Assembly (NCBI RefSeq): GCF_902141855.1
Contig: NZ_CABFVH010000005.1
Coordinates: 124,001-188,000 of the forward strand
Direction of reading: 5' to 3'
DNA length: 64,000 bases
Origin: Methylobacterium dankookense
GTDB lineage: Bacteria; Pseudomonadota; Alphaproteobacteria; Rhizobiales; Beijerinckiaceae
Part shown: piece by piece, positions 37,416 to 46,033 of the stretch
Layout of the letters: each line of letters starts with the position of its first letter
Position numbering within the stretch: position 1 is the first letter of the stretch
The notes under the pieces: generated by a model
The model's input: only the letters and a program-made list of their open reading frames with translations
The model's database searches: none
Told to the model about the DNA's origin: nothing
Position numbers and translations under genes: made by a program

Positions 37416-38192
37416 TCAGGCCGGCGGCGGCGGGTCCGGGGCCTCGACCTCGCCGCGGCGCTGGAGCTGGAGGGCGACGAACCAGCACAGGGCCGCCCAG
37501 GCGGCGCCGACGCACCAGCCGGCCAGCACGTCGCTCGGCCAGTGCACGCCGAGATAGATCCGGCTGATGCCGACCAGGAGCGTCATGCTCACGCCGAGGA
37601 ACAGCACCAGCGCCTTGACCCGCCTGTGGCGGTCGACGCGGGCGAGCAGCGTCGCGAGCGTCAGATAGGCGATGGCCGACATCATGGCGTGGCCGGAGGG
37701 GAAGCTCGCCGTGAACACCTCCATGCCGTGGGGCACGAGGTCCGGCCGCGGCCGGTGGTAGAACAGCTTCAGGATGGTCGAGACGATCTCGCCGCCGCCC
37801 ACCGCCGCGATCACGAAGGCGCCGATCCGGACCTTGCCCGACAGCGCCAGATAGGCCGCGACCGCGCCCGTGAGGAACACGATGGTGAAGACGCTGCCGA
37901 GCCCGGTGATGTCGCGCATCGTCTCCTCGAGCCAGCGCGGCCCGATCGGATCGGACAGGTCGGCGGGGTTGCGCAGCGCCAGCAGGATCCTGCGGTCGAG
38001 GGCCTCGGTCGAGCCCTCGCCGACCTCGTGGGCGAGGGCGAAGAAGCCGTAGCCGAGGCCGCTGACGGTGAGCAGCGCCACGAGCGGCCCGACCTCGTTG
38101 AGGCGCAGCCGCAGCCACACCGCCATGGCCCGTCCCGTCAGCGGGTTGCCGCGCAGGCGCTCGTAGGTGCTCACCGTGCGGACCTCACGCAT
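37416..38192 (-). CDS. PAP2 family phosphatase
   Basis: A 258-residue membrane phosphatase with about six helices and the three PAP2 motifs: KLFYHRPRP, SFPSGHAMMS and SRIYLGVHWPSDVLAG. Members remove phosphate from lipid phosphates such as undecaprenyl diphosphate or phosphatidic acid; the lipid here is unknown. The ATG at 38192 overlaps the upstream LigT-like gene by eight bases and has GGAGAG upstream; a GTG at 38174 is an alternative. Confidence 0.9.
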   Translation of the reverse strand: MREVRTVSTYERLRGNPLTGRAMAVWLRLRLNEVGPLVALLTVSGLGYGFFALAHEVGEGSTEALDRRILLALRNPADLSDPIGPRWLEETMRDITGLGSVFTIVFLTGAVAAYLALSGKVRIGAFVIAAVGGGEIVSTILKLFYHRPRPDLVPHGMEVFTASFPSGHAMMSAIAYLTLATLLARVDRHRRVKALVLFLGVSMTLLVGISRIYLGVHWPSDVLAGWCVGAAWAALCWFVALQLQRRGEVEAPDPPPPA

Positions 38193-38700
38193 TCTCTCCG
38201 AAGTTCAGGCGGGCGATCGCCTCCCAGGGGCCGCCGAGATAGCGCCAGAGCAGGGTGGCCGGCGCGACGAAACGATGGGGCTCGAAGCCCGTCTCGAGCG
38301 CCGCGTGCAGCGCGCGGGCCGTCTCCGGCGCCACCTTGTTCTGCACGGTGACGTGCGGGCGCCAGCCCTGCCGGTCCTGCGCCGTGAGGTCCGCCGCGAA
38401 GGCCTGGGCCAGCCGGGCGCGGAACGCTGCGAGCCGCGCCGATTCGAGGACGTAGGCGACGCCGCGGCCGGTGAAGCGCAGGCCGGTCACCGACACCTCG
38501 GGCGGGGGCTCCGCGCGGGCGAGGCTCGCCACAGTCTCGATCACCGCGGCCTCCCGGTGGCCGGGCAGGTGGTGGAACAGGGTGGCATGGGCGGGGATGA
38601 GGTTCAGAGCGTCCGGAAAGTGGCGTCGCCGCAGGCCGTCGAAGCGGGCGAAGGTGGCCTCGTCGAAGGCGAGGGTCAGGATGAGGGGCGCGTCGGGCAT
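38185..38700 (-). CDS. 2'-5' RNA ligase/cyclic phosphodiesterase family protein (LigT-like)
   Basis: A 171-residue 2H-phosphoesterase-superfamily protein. The two catalytic histidine motifs are visible: HATLF (residue 38 region) and HVTVQ (in GWRPHVTVQNKV). Likely reactions are hydrolysis of cyclic phosphates in RNA or nucleotides. It overlaps the PAP2 gene, with which it is presumably co-transcribed. Confidence 0.85.
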   Translation of the reverse strand: MPDAPLILTLAFDEATFARFDGLRRRHFPDALNLIPAHATLFHHLPGHREAAVIETVASLARAEPPPEVSVTGLRFTGRGVAYVLESARLAAFRARLAQAFAADLTAQDRQGWRPHVTVQNKVAPETARALHAALETGFEPHRFVAPATLLWRYLGGPWEAIARLNFGENA

Positions 38701-38780
38701 CGTCTGCGCGAGATGGCGCGGCGGCGGCCGGGATCCAGTGCGCCCTATCGCGGAGCCGGCACCGCCGCTAAAGCACGGCC

Positions 38781-39731
38781 ATGCTCGGCAGGAAATGGGA
38801 CACGGTCCACGAGGGACGGGACGGCTGGCTGTTCCTCACGGGCGGCAGCAACCGCGTCATGGACCGCTACGCGCGGGGCCTCGTGGGCGGCCTGCGCCAC
38901 TGGTGGCACCTGCGCGGCTGGGCCCGGCTGATGGAGGCGCGCGCCGCCCGCGCCGGCCGGCTCGGCATCCGCTGCCTGCACGTGATCGTGCCGGAGAAGC
39001 TCTCGGTCTACGAGAACCACACCCGCGACCTGCCCTACGACCCGGCGCAGGCCTCGACCCGGCGCCTCGCCCGGCGCCTCGCCGGCAAGCCCTACTATCT
39101 CGACCTGCTCAGCCCCTTCCGCGCCGCCCGCGACGGGCCGGTGCCGCTCTACCTGCGCACCGACACGCACTGGACGATCGAGGGCTGCTTGCTCGCCTAT
39201 CGCGAGATCATGCGGGCGCTCGCCGCCGTGCCCCCGGCCGACATCGCCGAGCGGCCGGACTATGCCGAGGAGCGCGTGCTCGACCTCGGCGAGAAGCTGC
39301 CGCACCAGCCGACCGAGCGGCTGCGCCGCCCGCAGATCCAGCGCGACGCGGTGCGCGTCGAGACCGGAACCCTGCTCGCGGCCTACGAGGCGGCGGGGCG
39401 GGCGAAGGACCTGCATGTCGGCGCGCATGTGGTCTACCGCAACGAAGCCGCGCCGGACCCGCGCCGGCTCGTCCTGTTCGGCGATTCCTGCGCGCATTTC
39501 GCGCCGATCCTGCTCACCGGCTACCTCGCCGAGAGCTTCGCGGAGGTGCACTTCGTCTGGTCGTCGAGCCTCGACTGGGGCTATGTCGAGCGGGTGCGCC
39601 CCGACATCCTGCTCTTCGAGCTGGCCGAGCGCTTCCTGGCGCGCCTGCCGGCCGACGATTTCGACGTGCGCGCCGGCCACCGGGCCGGCGGGCGGCCGGT
39701 CCCGACGGAGGCCGCGCCCGCCGTCAGTTGA
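38781..39731 (+). CDS. AlgX/AlgJ SGNH hydrolase-like protein
   Basis: A 316-residue protein with the AlgX/AlgJ pattern: N-terminal GRDGWLFLTGG, then VIVPEKLSVYE, the catalytic D-x-H-W in YLRTDTHWTIEG, and the nucleophile serine in LFGDSCAHFAPIL. Relatives O-acetylate alginate or other exopolysaccharides. No signal peptide is visible, which is unusual for periplasmic AlgX/J, and no polysaccharide gene cluster is nearby, so the acceptor is unknown. ATG at 38781. Confidence 0.75.
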   Translation: MLGRKWDTVHEGRDGWLFLTGGSNRVMDRYARGLVGGLRHWWHLRGWARLMEARAARAGRLGIRCLHVIVPEKLSVYENHTRDLPYDPAQASTRRLARRLAGKPYYLDLLSPFRAARDGPVPLYLRTDTHWTIEGCLLAYREIMRALAAVPPADIAERPDYAEERVLDLGEKLPHQPTERLRRPQIQRDAVRVETGTLLAAYEAAGRAKDLHVGAHVVYRNEAAPDPRRLVLFGDSCAHFAPILLTGYLAESFAEVHFVWSSSLDWGYVERVRPDILLFELAERFLARLPADDFDVRAGHRAGGRPVPTEAAPAVS

Positions 39732-39951
39732 CGAGGTGGATCAACTCGGCATCCGCCGAGAGGCTGCTGGCCTGCGCCTTCAGGAAGGGCTCAGGCGCCC
39801 CGGCGATGCCGAGGACCAGCACCACCATCATCAGCAGGCAGGCGAGCACCGCCGTCACCACTTCGGCGTGGCGGCGCAGCAGATGGATCACCAGGCAGCC
39901 CGTGGTGAACAGGGCTGCCTCGGCGACGGGAAGGGTCAGCGCGAAGGACAT
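39724..39951 (-). CDS. Small membrane protein of unknown function
   Basis: A 75-residue protein with two hydrophobic stretches (LPVAEAALFTTGCLVIHLL and VVTAVLACLLMMVVLVLGIAG) and a hydrophilic C-terminus. The ATG at 39951 (MSFALTLP) is preferred; an in-frame upstream start at 40020 would add a non-conserved-looking 23 residues. Its 3' end overlaps the converging AlgX-like gene by eight bases. Confidence 0.55.
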   Translation of the reverse strand: MSFALTLPVAEAALFTTGCLVIHLLRRHAEVVTAVLACLLMMVVLVLGIAGAPEPFLKAQASSLSADAELIHLVN

Positions 39952-40101
39952 GTCCGGCTCCAGGCCGCCCGCCGGGCGGCTTTGTGCGATGCACAAGAAC
40001 AGTGCCACGCACGCGTGCATCGCACAATTCAGAAACGGCCTCCGGATCCGGCGGTTTCCGCAAAGCTGAGGGGCTTCCCGCGCATGGGCCGGCCCCCATC
40101 T

Positions 40102-40214
40102 GATACCGCGTCCGGTTGATCGGACCGGACGCGGTCTCGGCCAAGCCCGCGCGGCGCTTGAGCGAAGGCGACATCTGCCATCCCGAAGGGATCACCCGGA
40201 TGTCGTATGAGAGC
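40102..40214. repeat. Family 2 dispersed repeat, copy 2 (reverse orientation)
   Basis: Reverse complement of the element at 45826-45934: from GATACCGCGTCCGGTTGATC through GATCACCCGGATGTCGTATG. It contains an inner dyad ACCGCGTCCGG/CCGGACGCGGT. It ends 20 bases before the ATG of the glutathionyl-hydroquinone reductase gene and so lies in its probable leader. Confidence 0.8.
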
Positions 40215-40233
40215 CCGGAGACAGGAGACGACG

Positions 40234-41211
40234 ATGGGCTTGCTGGTCGACGGCGTGTGGCAGGACCAATGGTACGACACCGCGTCGGCCGGCGGCCGCT
40301 TCGAGCGCAAGGCCTCGGCCTTCCGCAACTGGGTGACCGCCGACGGCAGCCCCGGCCCCTCCGGCGCGGGCGGCTTCCGGGGCGAGGCGGGCCGCTACCA
40401 CCTCTACGTCTCCCTCGCCTGCCCCTGGGCCCACCGGACCCTGGCCGTGCGGGCGCTGAAGGGCCTGGAGGAGGCGATCTCCGTCTCGGTGGTCGACCCG
40501 CATATGGGCGCGGAGGGCTGGGTCTTCGGCGACACGCCGGGGGCGACGCCCGACGCGCTCCACGGCGCCGCGCGCCTCTACGAGGTCTATCGCGCGGCCG
40601 ACCCGCACTACACGGGCCGCGTCACCGTGCCGGTGCTGTGGGACAAGGCGGGCGGCACCATCGTCTCGAACGAATCGGCCGAGATCATCCGCATGCTGAA
40701 CGACGCCTTCGGCGGCTCCGGTCCCGACCTCTACCCCGAGGCCCTGCGCGGCGAGATCGACGCGATCAACGCCCGCGTCTACGAGCGGGTGAACAACGGC
40801 GTCTACCGGGCGGGCTTCGCCACCACGCAGGAGGCCTATGCCGAGGCCTACGAGGCGCTGTTCGCCGAGCTCGACGCCCTGGAGGAGCGCCTCGGCCGCG
40901 GGCGCTACCTCTGCGGGAGCCGGCTCACCGAGGCCGACATCCGCCTGTTCACGACGCTGGTGCGCTTCGATGCGGTCTATGTCGGCCACTTCAAGTGCAA
41001 CCGGCAGCGGATCGCCGACTACCCGAACCTGTCGAACTACCTGCGCGACCTCTACGCGCTGCCCGGCATCGCCGCGACCGTGAACCTCGACCACATCAAG
41101 CGGCACTATTACTGGAGCCACACCACCATCAACCCGACCCGGATCGTGCCGCTCGGGCCGGCCCTCGACTTCTCGGCGCCGAACGACCGGGCCCTGCGCT
41201 TCGGCGCGTGA
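40234..41211 (+). CDS. Glutathionyl-hydroquinone reductase (YqjG/EcM4-like GST)
   Basis: A 325-residue Xi-class glutathione transferase. The catalytic cysteine is in YVSLACPWAHRTLAVRALKG; family motifs NESAEIIRMLNDAF, VNNGVYRAGFATTQEAY and HYYWSHTTINPTRIVPLGP are present. It reduces glutathionyl-hydroquinones, a detoxification step. The ATG at 40234 follows an AGGAG site; an upstream in-frame ATG at 40207 falls inside the repeat end and is less likely. Confidence 0.93.
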   Translation: MGLLVDGVWQDQWYDTASAGGRFERKASAFRNWVTADGSPGPSGAGGFRGEAGRYHLYVSLACPWAHRTLAVRALKGLEEAISVSVVDPHMGAEGWVFGDTPGATPDALHGAARLYEVYRAADPHYTGRVTVPVLWDKAGGTIVSNESAEIIRMLNDAFGGSGPDLYPEALRGEIDAINARVYERVNNGVYRAGFATTQEAYAEAYEALFAELDALEERLGRGRYLCGSRLTEADIRLFTTLVRFDAVYVGHFKCNRQRIADYPNLSNYLRDLYALPGIAATVNLDHIKRHYYWSHTTINPTRIVPLGPALDFSAPNDRALRFGA

Positions 41212-41294
41212 CCCCCCCGGGTGCCCGTCGAGGCCGGCCCATGCCCTCGCCCATGCCCTCGACGGCCGCCCGATTCCGACTAGATCTGCCGTCC

Positions 41295-41756
41295 ATGACG
41301 ATCCTGCGCCTCGCCCCCCTCGCCCTCGTGCTCTTCGCCGGCCCGGCCATGGCCCAGACCGCGGTGAAGCTCGAGGGCACCTGCGAAAAGCTGGTGATCG
41401 CGGGCCAGGACCTCAGCGGCGCCTGCCAGGGCACGCTGATGAACACGGTCTCGCGCAGCCGGACGAGCTTCGACTTCACGGCCGCCGACGGCCGGACGCT
41501 GAGCTTCGCCGGCAACGGCGCCCAGCAGGAGCGCACCGAGGAGACCGATCCGCTCCAGCCGATCAACCTCGTCATCGCGGGTCAGGGCGGGGGTGCCGCC
41601 CCGACCCTGGCGATCGGCGCCTGCAGCTTCTCGACGCCGGCGCCGGGCAAGACCGCGATCACCTGCGAGGCCAGCGCGCCGGGCGGGGCCGCCTATTCCG
41701 GCACCTTCGTGACGGCGACCAAGGCCGCCCAGGCGCCGGCACCGGCCGCGCGCTGA
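41295..41756 (+). CDS. Small exported protein of unknown function
   Basis: A 153-residue protein with a signal peptide ending FAGPAMAQ. The mature part is about 130 residues with three to four cysteines (GTCEKL, GACQG, GACSFS, ITCEAS), suggesting disulfides. No recognised family. The ATG at 41295 is chosen for the signal peptide; an upstream repeated ATGCCCTCG stretch at 41241 offers in-frame ATGs but would bury the leader. Confidence 0.7.
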   Translation: MTILRLAPLALVLFAGPAMAQTAVKLEGTCEKLVIAGQDLSGACQGTLMNTVSRSRTSFDFTAADGRTLSFAGNGAQQERTEETDPLQPINLVIAGQGGGAAPTLAIGACSFSTPAPGKTAITCEASAPGGAAYSGTFVTATKAAQAPAPAAR

Positions 41757-41901
41757 ACGCGGCGGACTGGTCAGGCCGCCTTCCGAATCCCATCTACCCG
41801 GGCGCTCGCGACGTTTTGTGCGCGGGCGCGATCGGGGTTAGGGCTCGGCTCGCGGAGCCGGCCGCCCCGACCGGCACGTCCAGATCCCGAGGCACGACCC
41901 G

Positions 41902-42816
41902 ATGCTGAACGATTCCCTCGCCGGCGACACGCCGAAGCCCGGCGCGGCCGACCTCGTCAAGGACACCACCACCGCGGGCTTCCGACAGGACGTCATCGCC
42001 GAATCGATGAACCGCCCGGTCCTGGTGGATTTCTGGGCGCCCTGGTGCGGGCCCTGCAAGCAGCTCACGCCGGTCCTGGAGAAGGTGGTCACGGCCGCCG
42101 CCGGCAAGGTCGTGCTCGTCAAGATGAACATCGACGAGCATCCCTCCATCGCCGGCCAGCTCGGCATCCAGTCGATCCCCGCGGTGATCGCCTTCCAGCG
42201 CGGCCAGCCGGTGGACGGCTTCATGGGCGCGCTCCCCGAGGGCGAGGTGAAGAAGTTCATCGACCGGATCGCCGGCCCCGGCGGCCCGAGCCCGGTCGAG
42301 GCGGCGCTGGAGGAGGCGGTCCGCCTCGCCAGCGAGGGCGACCTCGCGGGCGCCTCGGAGCTCTACGCCGCCGTGCTGGAGCAGGAGCCGGACAACCTGA
42401 CGGCGCTGGCCGGGCTCGCCAAGATCCAGCTCGACGCGGGCGAGTTGGAGAGCGCGAAGCAGGTGCTCGCCATGGTGCCGGAGGCGAAGGCCAACGACCC
42501 GGCGCTGGCCAGCGTGCGGGCGGCCCTCGAACTCGCCGAGCAGGCGGCCTCGCTCGGCGACCTCGCCGGGCTGCAGGCGCAGGTGGAGGCGAACCCGGAC
42601 GACCACCAGGCCCGCTTCGACCTTGCGCTGGGCCTCGCCGCGCGCGGCGACCGGTCCTCGGCGGTCGACCATCTCATCGAGGTCCGGCGGCGCGACCGCG
42701 ACTGGAACGAGGATGGCGCCCGCAAGCAACTGCTCCAGTTCTTCGAGGCCTGGGGCGTGATGGATCCGGACACGATCCGCGGGCGGCGCAAGCTGTCGAC
42801 CCTGCTGTTCTCGTAG
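41902..42816 (+). CDS. ybbN: Thioredoxin-TPR protein (CnoX/YbbN-like)
   Basis: A 304-residue protein with an N-terminal thioredoxin domain (active site W48-C-G-P-C52; cis-proline in IQSIPAVIAF) and a C-terminal TPR-like helical domain of about 170 residues. Relatives (CnoX, formerly YbbN) are redox-linked holdases that pass clients to GroEL or DnaK. The CxxC is intact here. It heads a likely operon with a Lon-N protein and a Trm112-like protein. Confidence 0.9.
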   Translation: MLNDSLAGDTPKPGAADLVKDTTTAGFRQDVIAESMNRPVLVDFWAPWCGPCKQLTPVLEKVVTAAAGKVVLVKMNIDEHPSIAGQLGIQSIPAVIAFQRGQPVDGFMGALPEGEVKKFIDRIAGPGGPSPVEAALEEAVRLASEGDLAGASELYAAVLEQEPDNLTALAGLAKIQLDAGELESAKQVLAMVPEAKANDPALASVRAALELAEQAASLGDLAGLQAQVEANPDDHQARFDLALGLAARGDRSSAVDHLIEVRRRDRDWNEDGARKQLLQFFEAWGVMDPDTIRGRRKLSTLLFS

Positions 42817-42844
42817 CGTCGGCATCGCCGGAGGGGAGGCGCGA

Positions 42845-43516
42845 TTGAGCACCCATGCGGGCTACAGGAGCACGGCCGACTGCCCGGCCGTGATTCCGGT
42901 CTTCCCTCTCCCCGGCGCCCTGCTGCTGCCGCGGGGCCAGATGCCGCTCAACATCTTCGAGCCCCGCTATCTCGCGATGGTGGACGACTGCCTGCGCACC
43001 GACCGGGTCATCGGCATGATCCAGCCGGACCCGGAGGGCGGCGGCGGATCGCCCATGAACCCGAAGCTCTACCGGGTCGGCTGCCTCGGGCGGCTGACCC
43101 AGTTCGCCGAGACGGGCGACGGCCGCTACCTGATCTCGCTCACCGGGATCGGGCGCTTCCGCGTCGAGAGCGAGCTCGCCACGGCGAGCGCCTATCGCCG
43201 CTGCCAGGTCTCCTACGACGACTTCGCGGTGGACTTCGAGGCGCGGGCGGGCGAGGAGCAGGTGGACCGCGAGGGCGTGCTGAAGGCGCTGCGCGACTTC
43301 GTGGACTCCAACGACCTCAAGGTCGACTGGGCGGGCATCGAGGAGGCGCCGAACGAGGCCCTCGTCAACGCCCTCTGCATGATGAGCCCCTTCGGCGTGC
43401 GCGAGAAGCAGGCCATGCTGGAGGCGGCGGACCTGAAGACGCGGGCCGAGATCCTGATCGCGGTCACGCAGATGGAACTGGTGCGCGGCTCCGGCCCCGA
43501 GCCGACGCTGCAGTGA
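42845..43516 (+). CDS. Lon N-terminal (substrate-binding) domain protein
   Basis: A 223-residue protein made only of the Lon protease N-domain: IPVFPLPGALLLPRGQMPLNIFEPRYLAMVDD near the start and a C-terminal helical bundle. No AAA+ or protease domain is present. It is thought to bind unfolded protein, but the role is unproven. Start is TTG at 42845, with GGAGGGGAGGCG upstream. It lies 28 bases after ybbN and 24 before the Trm112-like gene; this three-gene order recurs in alphaproteobacteria. Confidence 0.9.
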   Translation: MSTHAGYRSTADCPAVIPVFPLPGALLLPRGQMPLNIFEPRYLAMVDDCLRTDRVIGMIQPDPEGGGGSPMNPKLYRVGCLGRLTQFAETGDGRYLISLTGIGRFRVESELATASAYRRCQVSYDDFAVDFEARAGEEQVDREGVLKALRDFVDSNDLKVDWAGIEEAPNEALVNALCMMSPFGVREKQAMLEAADLKTRAEILIAVTQMELVRGSGPEPTLQ

Positions 43517-43540
43517 CGAGAGACCGTAGAGACTGAACCG

Positions 43541-43747
43541 ATGGCCAACGACCTCACCGCCCCCGTCGAGGCGACCCGCGTCGACCCGAAGCTCCTCGAG
43601 ATCCTGGTCTGCCCCCTGACCAAGGGCACGCTCGAATACGATTCCGCCCGGCAGGAGCTGATCAGCCGCTCGGCCAAGCTCGCCTACCCGATCCGCGACG
43701 GCATCCCGATCATGCTGCCGGAAGAGGCGCGCCCGCTGATCGACTAG
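43541..43747 (+). CDS. Trm112 family protein
   Basis: A 68-residue protein with the Trm112/UPF0434 core [20 protein letters not shown] and [19 protein letters not shown]. Only one of the usual zinc cysteines remains, as in many bacterial members. In yeast and archaea, Trm112 activates methyltransferases; the bacterial partner is unknown. Last gene of the ybbN operon. Confidence 0.9.
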   Translation: MANDLTAPVEATRVDPKLLEILVCPLTKGTLEYDSARQELISRSAKLAYPIRDGIPIMLPEEARPLID

Positions 43748-43796
43748 CGGACGCCGGTCCGGCTTAGCCAAAGGGGAGGGCGATTCCGCGCCCGGC

Positions 43797-44186
43797 TCAG
43801 GCCGGCTCGGCATATTGCGCCCGGCCGTGGCCGAAGGACCAGTTCTCGGCCTTCACCTCGACGAGGTTGATGAAGACGTCCTCCGGCCGCAAACCCGGAT
43901 CGCGGGCGAGATTCGCGACGATGGCGCGGTAGAGGGCCTGCTTCGTCGCGGCATCCCGGCTGCCGGTGCAGGTGATCTGGATGATCGCGAGGTCGTCGCT
44001 GCGGGCGATGCCGAGATAGCCCGCGCCGTAGGCGAAGTCGGCGGGCTCGTGCTCGTGCACCATCATGAAGCGGTCGTCCTCGGGCACGGCGAAGGTCTCG
44101 CGCATGGCGGCGTAGACGCCCTCCATGAGCGCCGTCCGGTGGGCCGGCGGCTTGCCCTTCAGGATGGAGATGCGGGTCAGCGGCAT
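43797..44186 (-). CDS. Tautomerase family protein
   Basis: A 129-residue tautomerase-superfamily protein with the catalytic N-terminal proline immediately after the initiator Met (MPLTRISILKG). The body has VPEDDRFMMVHEH and GLRPEDVFINLVEVKAENWSFG, typical of the longer family members. The substrate is unknown. Divergent from a LysR regulator, which by position is its likely regulator. Confidence 0.88.
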   Translation of the reverse strand: MPLTRISILKGKPPAHRTALMEGVYAAMRETFAVPEDDRFMMVHEHEPADFAYGAGYLGIARSDDLAIIQITCTGSRDAATKQALYRAIVANLARDPGLRPEDVFINLVEVKAENWSFGHGRAQYAEPA

Positions 44187-44254
44187 GGGATGATCCTTGA
44201 ACCTCGGGGCTCCGCGTCGGGAGCGGAGGGATCTTGCGGAATCCTGACCATCAG

Positions 44255-44280
44255 AGAAAGATATGGCCTGCTATTTCAGC
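44255..44280. promoter_or_regulatory. Candidate LysR-type operator between the tautomerase and lysR genes
   Basis: The 108-base divergent spacer contains an AT-rich patch with ATA-N8-TAT symmetry (44261-44274) of the general shape bound by LysR regulators. Weak evidence from pattern and context only. Confidence 0.3.
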
Positions 44281-44294
44281 AATGAGCGTTCGTT

Positions 44295-45161
44295 ATGCTC
44301 GGGCCGTCCCGCACTCTCGATGCCGATGCGATCCAGGCCTTCGTCCTGGTGGCCGACCTCGCGAGCTTCACCCGTGCCGCGGAGGCGCTCGGCACCTCGC
44401 AGGCCGCGGTCAGCCTGCGCCTGAAGCGCCTGGAGGACCGGCTCGGCCATCGCCTCGTCGAGCGCACGCCCCGTCAGGTCCGCCTCTCGGCCCGGGGCGA
44501 GGCCTTCCTGCCGGCCGCGCGCGACCTCCTGCTCGCGCAGGAGCGGGCCTGGCAGCAGGTCGAGCCTCCGGCCCGGCGTCGGCTGGTCCTCGGCATCAGC
44601 GACCATGTCGCCGGGCCGGAGCTGCCGGTCCTGATCGGCCGCATCGCCGCGCAGGATCCGGCCCTCGTCATCGAGGTGCGGGTGGCGCGCTCCCAGGAGC
44701 TGATCGCCGCCTATGACCGCGGCAGCTTCGACGCCGTGATCGTCCGCAACGAGGACGGGCGCGAGGACGGGCGCCTGCTCGCCCGCGAGGTCTTCGGCTG
44801 GTTCGCGGCCCCCGGCTTCCGGCACCGCACGGGCGAGCCCCTGCGCCTCGCGACCCTGGCCGAGCCCTGCGGCGTGCGCGAGACAGCCGCCCGCCTCCTC
44901 GACGCGGCGGGCCTGCCCTGGACGGAGGTGTTCGTGGGCGGCGGCGTGCTGGCGGTGGCCGCCGCGGTCAGCGCCGGGCTCGGCGTCGCGGCGCTCGCCC
45001 GCCGGGTCGCGCCCACGGGCGCGGTGGAGGTCGGCGCCGCCTTCGGCCTGCCCGCGCTGCCGCCGGCGGAGGTGGTGCTGCATGCCCGCGCCGGGGAGCC
45101 GCGCACGGAGGCCGTCCTGCGGCTCGTGGGCGCGACCTTCCGGTCGGCCGAGCCGGCCTGA
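44295..45161 (+). CDS. LysR family transcriptional regulator
   Basis: A 288-residue LysR protein. The winged helix-turn-helix is at about residues 10-68 (AFVLVADLASFTRAAEALGTSQAAVSLRLKRLED), followed by a periplasmic-binding-like effector domain (RLVLGISDHVAGPELPVLI). The ATG at 44295 is close to the promoter of the divergent tautomerase gene, suggesting control of that gene and autoregulation. Confidence 0.93.
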   Translation: MLGPSRTLDADAIQAFVLVADLASFTRAAEALGTSQAAVSLRLKRLEDRLGHRLVERTPRQVRLSARGEAFLPAARDLLLAQERAWQQVEPPARRRLVLGISDHVAGPELPVLIGRIAAQDPALVIEVRVARSQELIAAYDRGSFDAVIVRNEDGREDGRLLAREVFGWFAAPGFRHRTGEPLRLATLAEPCGVRETAARLLDAAGLPWTEVFVGGGVLAVAAAVSAGLGVAALARRVAPTGAVEVGAAFGLPALPPAEVVLHARAGEPRTEAVLRLVGATFRSAEPA

Positions 45162-45414
45162 ACGGGCGAGCTGATTCAGGTTCCGTACAGGTTGCCTCTG
45201 GCACCGAGACTGTACGGCAGTCTATGGATACGCTTCCGAACGGCAAAGCTTGGTCAGATCGAAGAATTCGGCGTCATAATCTTGCCGCTTCGCAGATCTA
45301 CCTGAGCGCATCACCTGCCGAACGACCCGAAGGGTCTCACAATGAATGCGCCGCGATTGCCTTCGCGGTGAACCAAACCGTTCGTGCCTTGACTGTTCGT
45401 GCCTTGGGGACTCC

Positions 45415-45810
45415 ATGACGTCGACCATCACCGCTCTCACCCTCGCCGCCGGCCTCGCGCTCCCGATCCTGCTGCCGGCCGCCCCAGCGCAGGCGGGCGA
45501 CTTCAACGGGACCTGGCGGGTGGAGCTCGTCACCGAGAGCGGGATCTGCGACAGCCGCTACAACTATGCGGTCTTCATCGCGGAGGGGCATATGCGCCTC
45601 GCCTCCGCGACGGATTCGAGCGCGCGGATGAGCGGGCGCGTCGGCCCCGACGGCACCGTCGGCCTCACCGTCTCGAACGGCAGCGCCAGCGGCACCGCCT
45701 CGGGCCGGCTCCAGGCCCAGACGGGCTCGGGCACTTGGAAGGTCTCGGCCCTCTGCTCGGGCCGCTGGACGGCGCGGCGCTCCAACACCCGCACCGCCCA
45801 GGCTGAGTAA
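45415..45810 (+). CDS. Small exported protein of unknown function
   Basis: A 131-residue protein with a signal peptide (LTLAAGLALPILLPAAPAQAG). The mature domain starts DFNGTWRVELVTESGICDSRYNYAVFI and contains a second cysteine (SALCSGRW), consistent with a small beta-barrel held by one disulfide. The pattern recurs in Methylobacterium and Bradyrhizobium proteins as far as I recall, but no function is known. Upstream, TTCGTGCCTTG is repeated at 45381 and 45396. Confidence 0.75.
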   Translation: MTSTITALTLAAGLALPILLPAAPAQAGDFNGTWRVELVTESGICDSRYNYAVFIAEGHMRLASATDSSARMSGRVGPDGTVGLTVSNGSASGTASGRLQAQTGSGTWKVSALCSGRWTARRSNTRTAQAE

Positions 45811-45825
45811 GGGGATTCCGAAGGG

Positions 45826-45934
45826 GTCATACGACATCCGGGTGATCCCTTCGGGATGGCGGATGTCGCCTTCGCTCAAGCGCCGCGCTGGTTGGCTGAG
45901 ACCGCCTCCGGCCTGATCAACCGGACGCGGTATC
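45826..45934. repeat. Family 2 dispersed repeat, copy 3
   Basis: From GGGTCATACGACATCCGGGT through GACGCGGTATC. It is nearly identical to the reverse complement of 40102-40214 and shares its left half with 4936-5024. It directly precedes a family 3 repeat, so two repeat types are nested or abutting here. Confidence 0.8.
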
Positions 45935-45949
45935 GCCCCTTTGGCGGAT

Positions 45950-46024
45950 CCAGGGCAGAGCCCTGGGATGCAGATCGGGGCTCTGCCCCGCCCCCCGCGA
46001 GAGGGATGATCCCTCTCGACACCC
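45950..46024. repeat. Family 3 palindromic repeat, copy 2
   Basis: Three consecutive dyads: CCAGGGC-aga-GCCCTGG (45950-45966), CGGGGC-tct-GCCCCG (45976-45990) and GAGAGGGAT-g-ATCCCTCTC (45999-46017), then GACACCCGGGA. The first and last match the copy at 27647. It lies between convergent genes. Confidence 0.8.
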
Positions 46025-46033
46025 GGGATGTTC

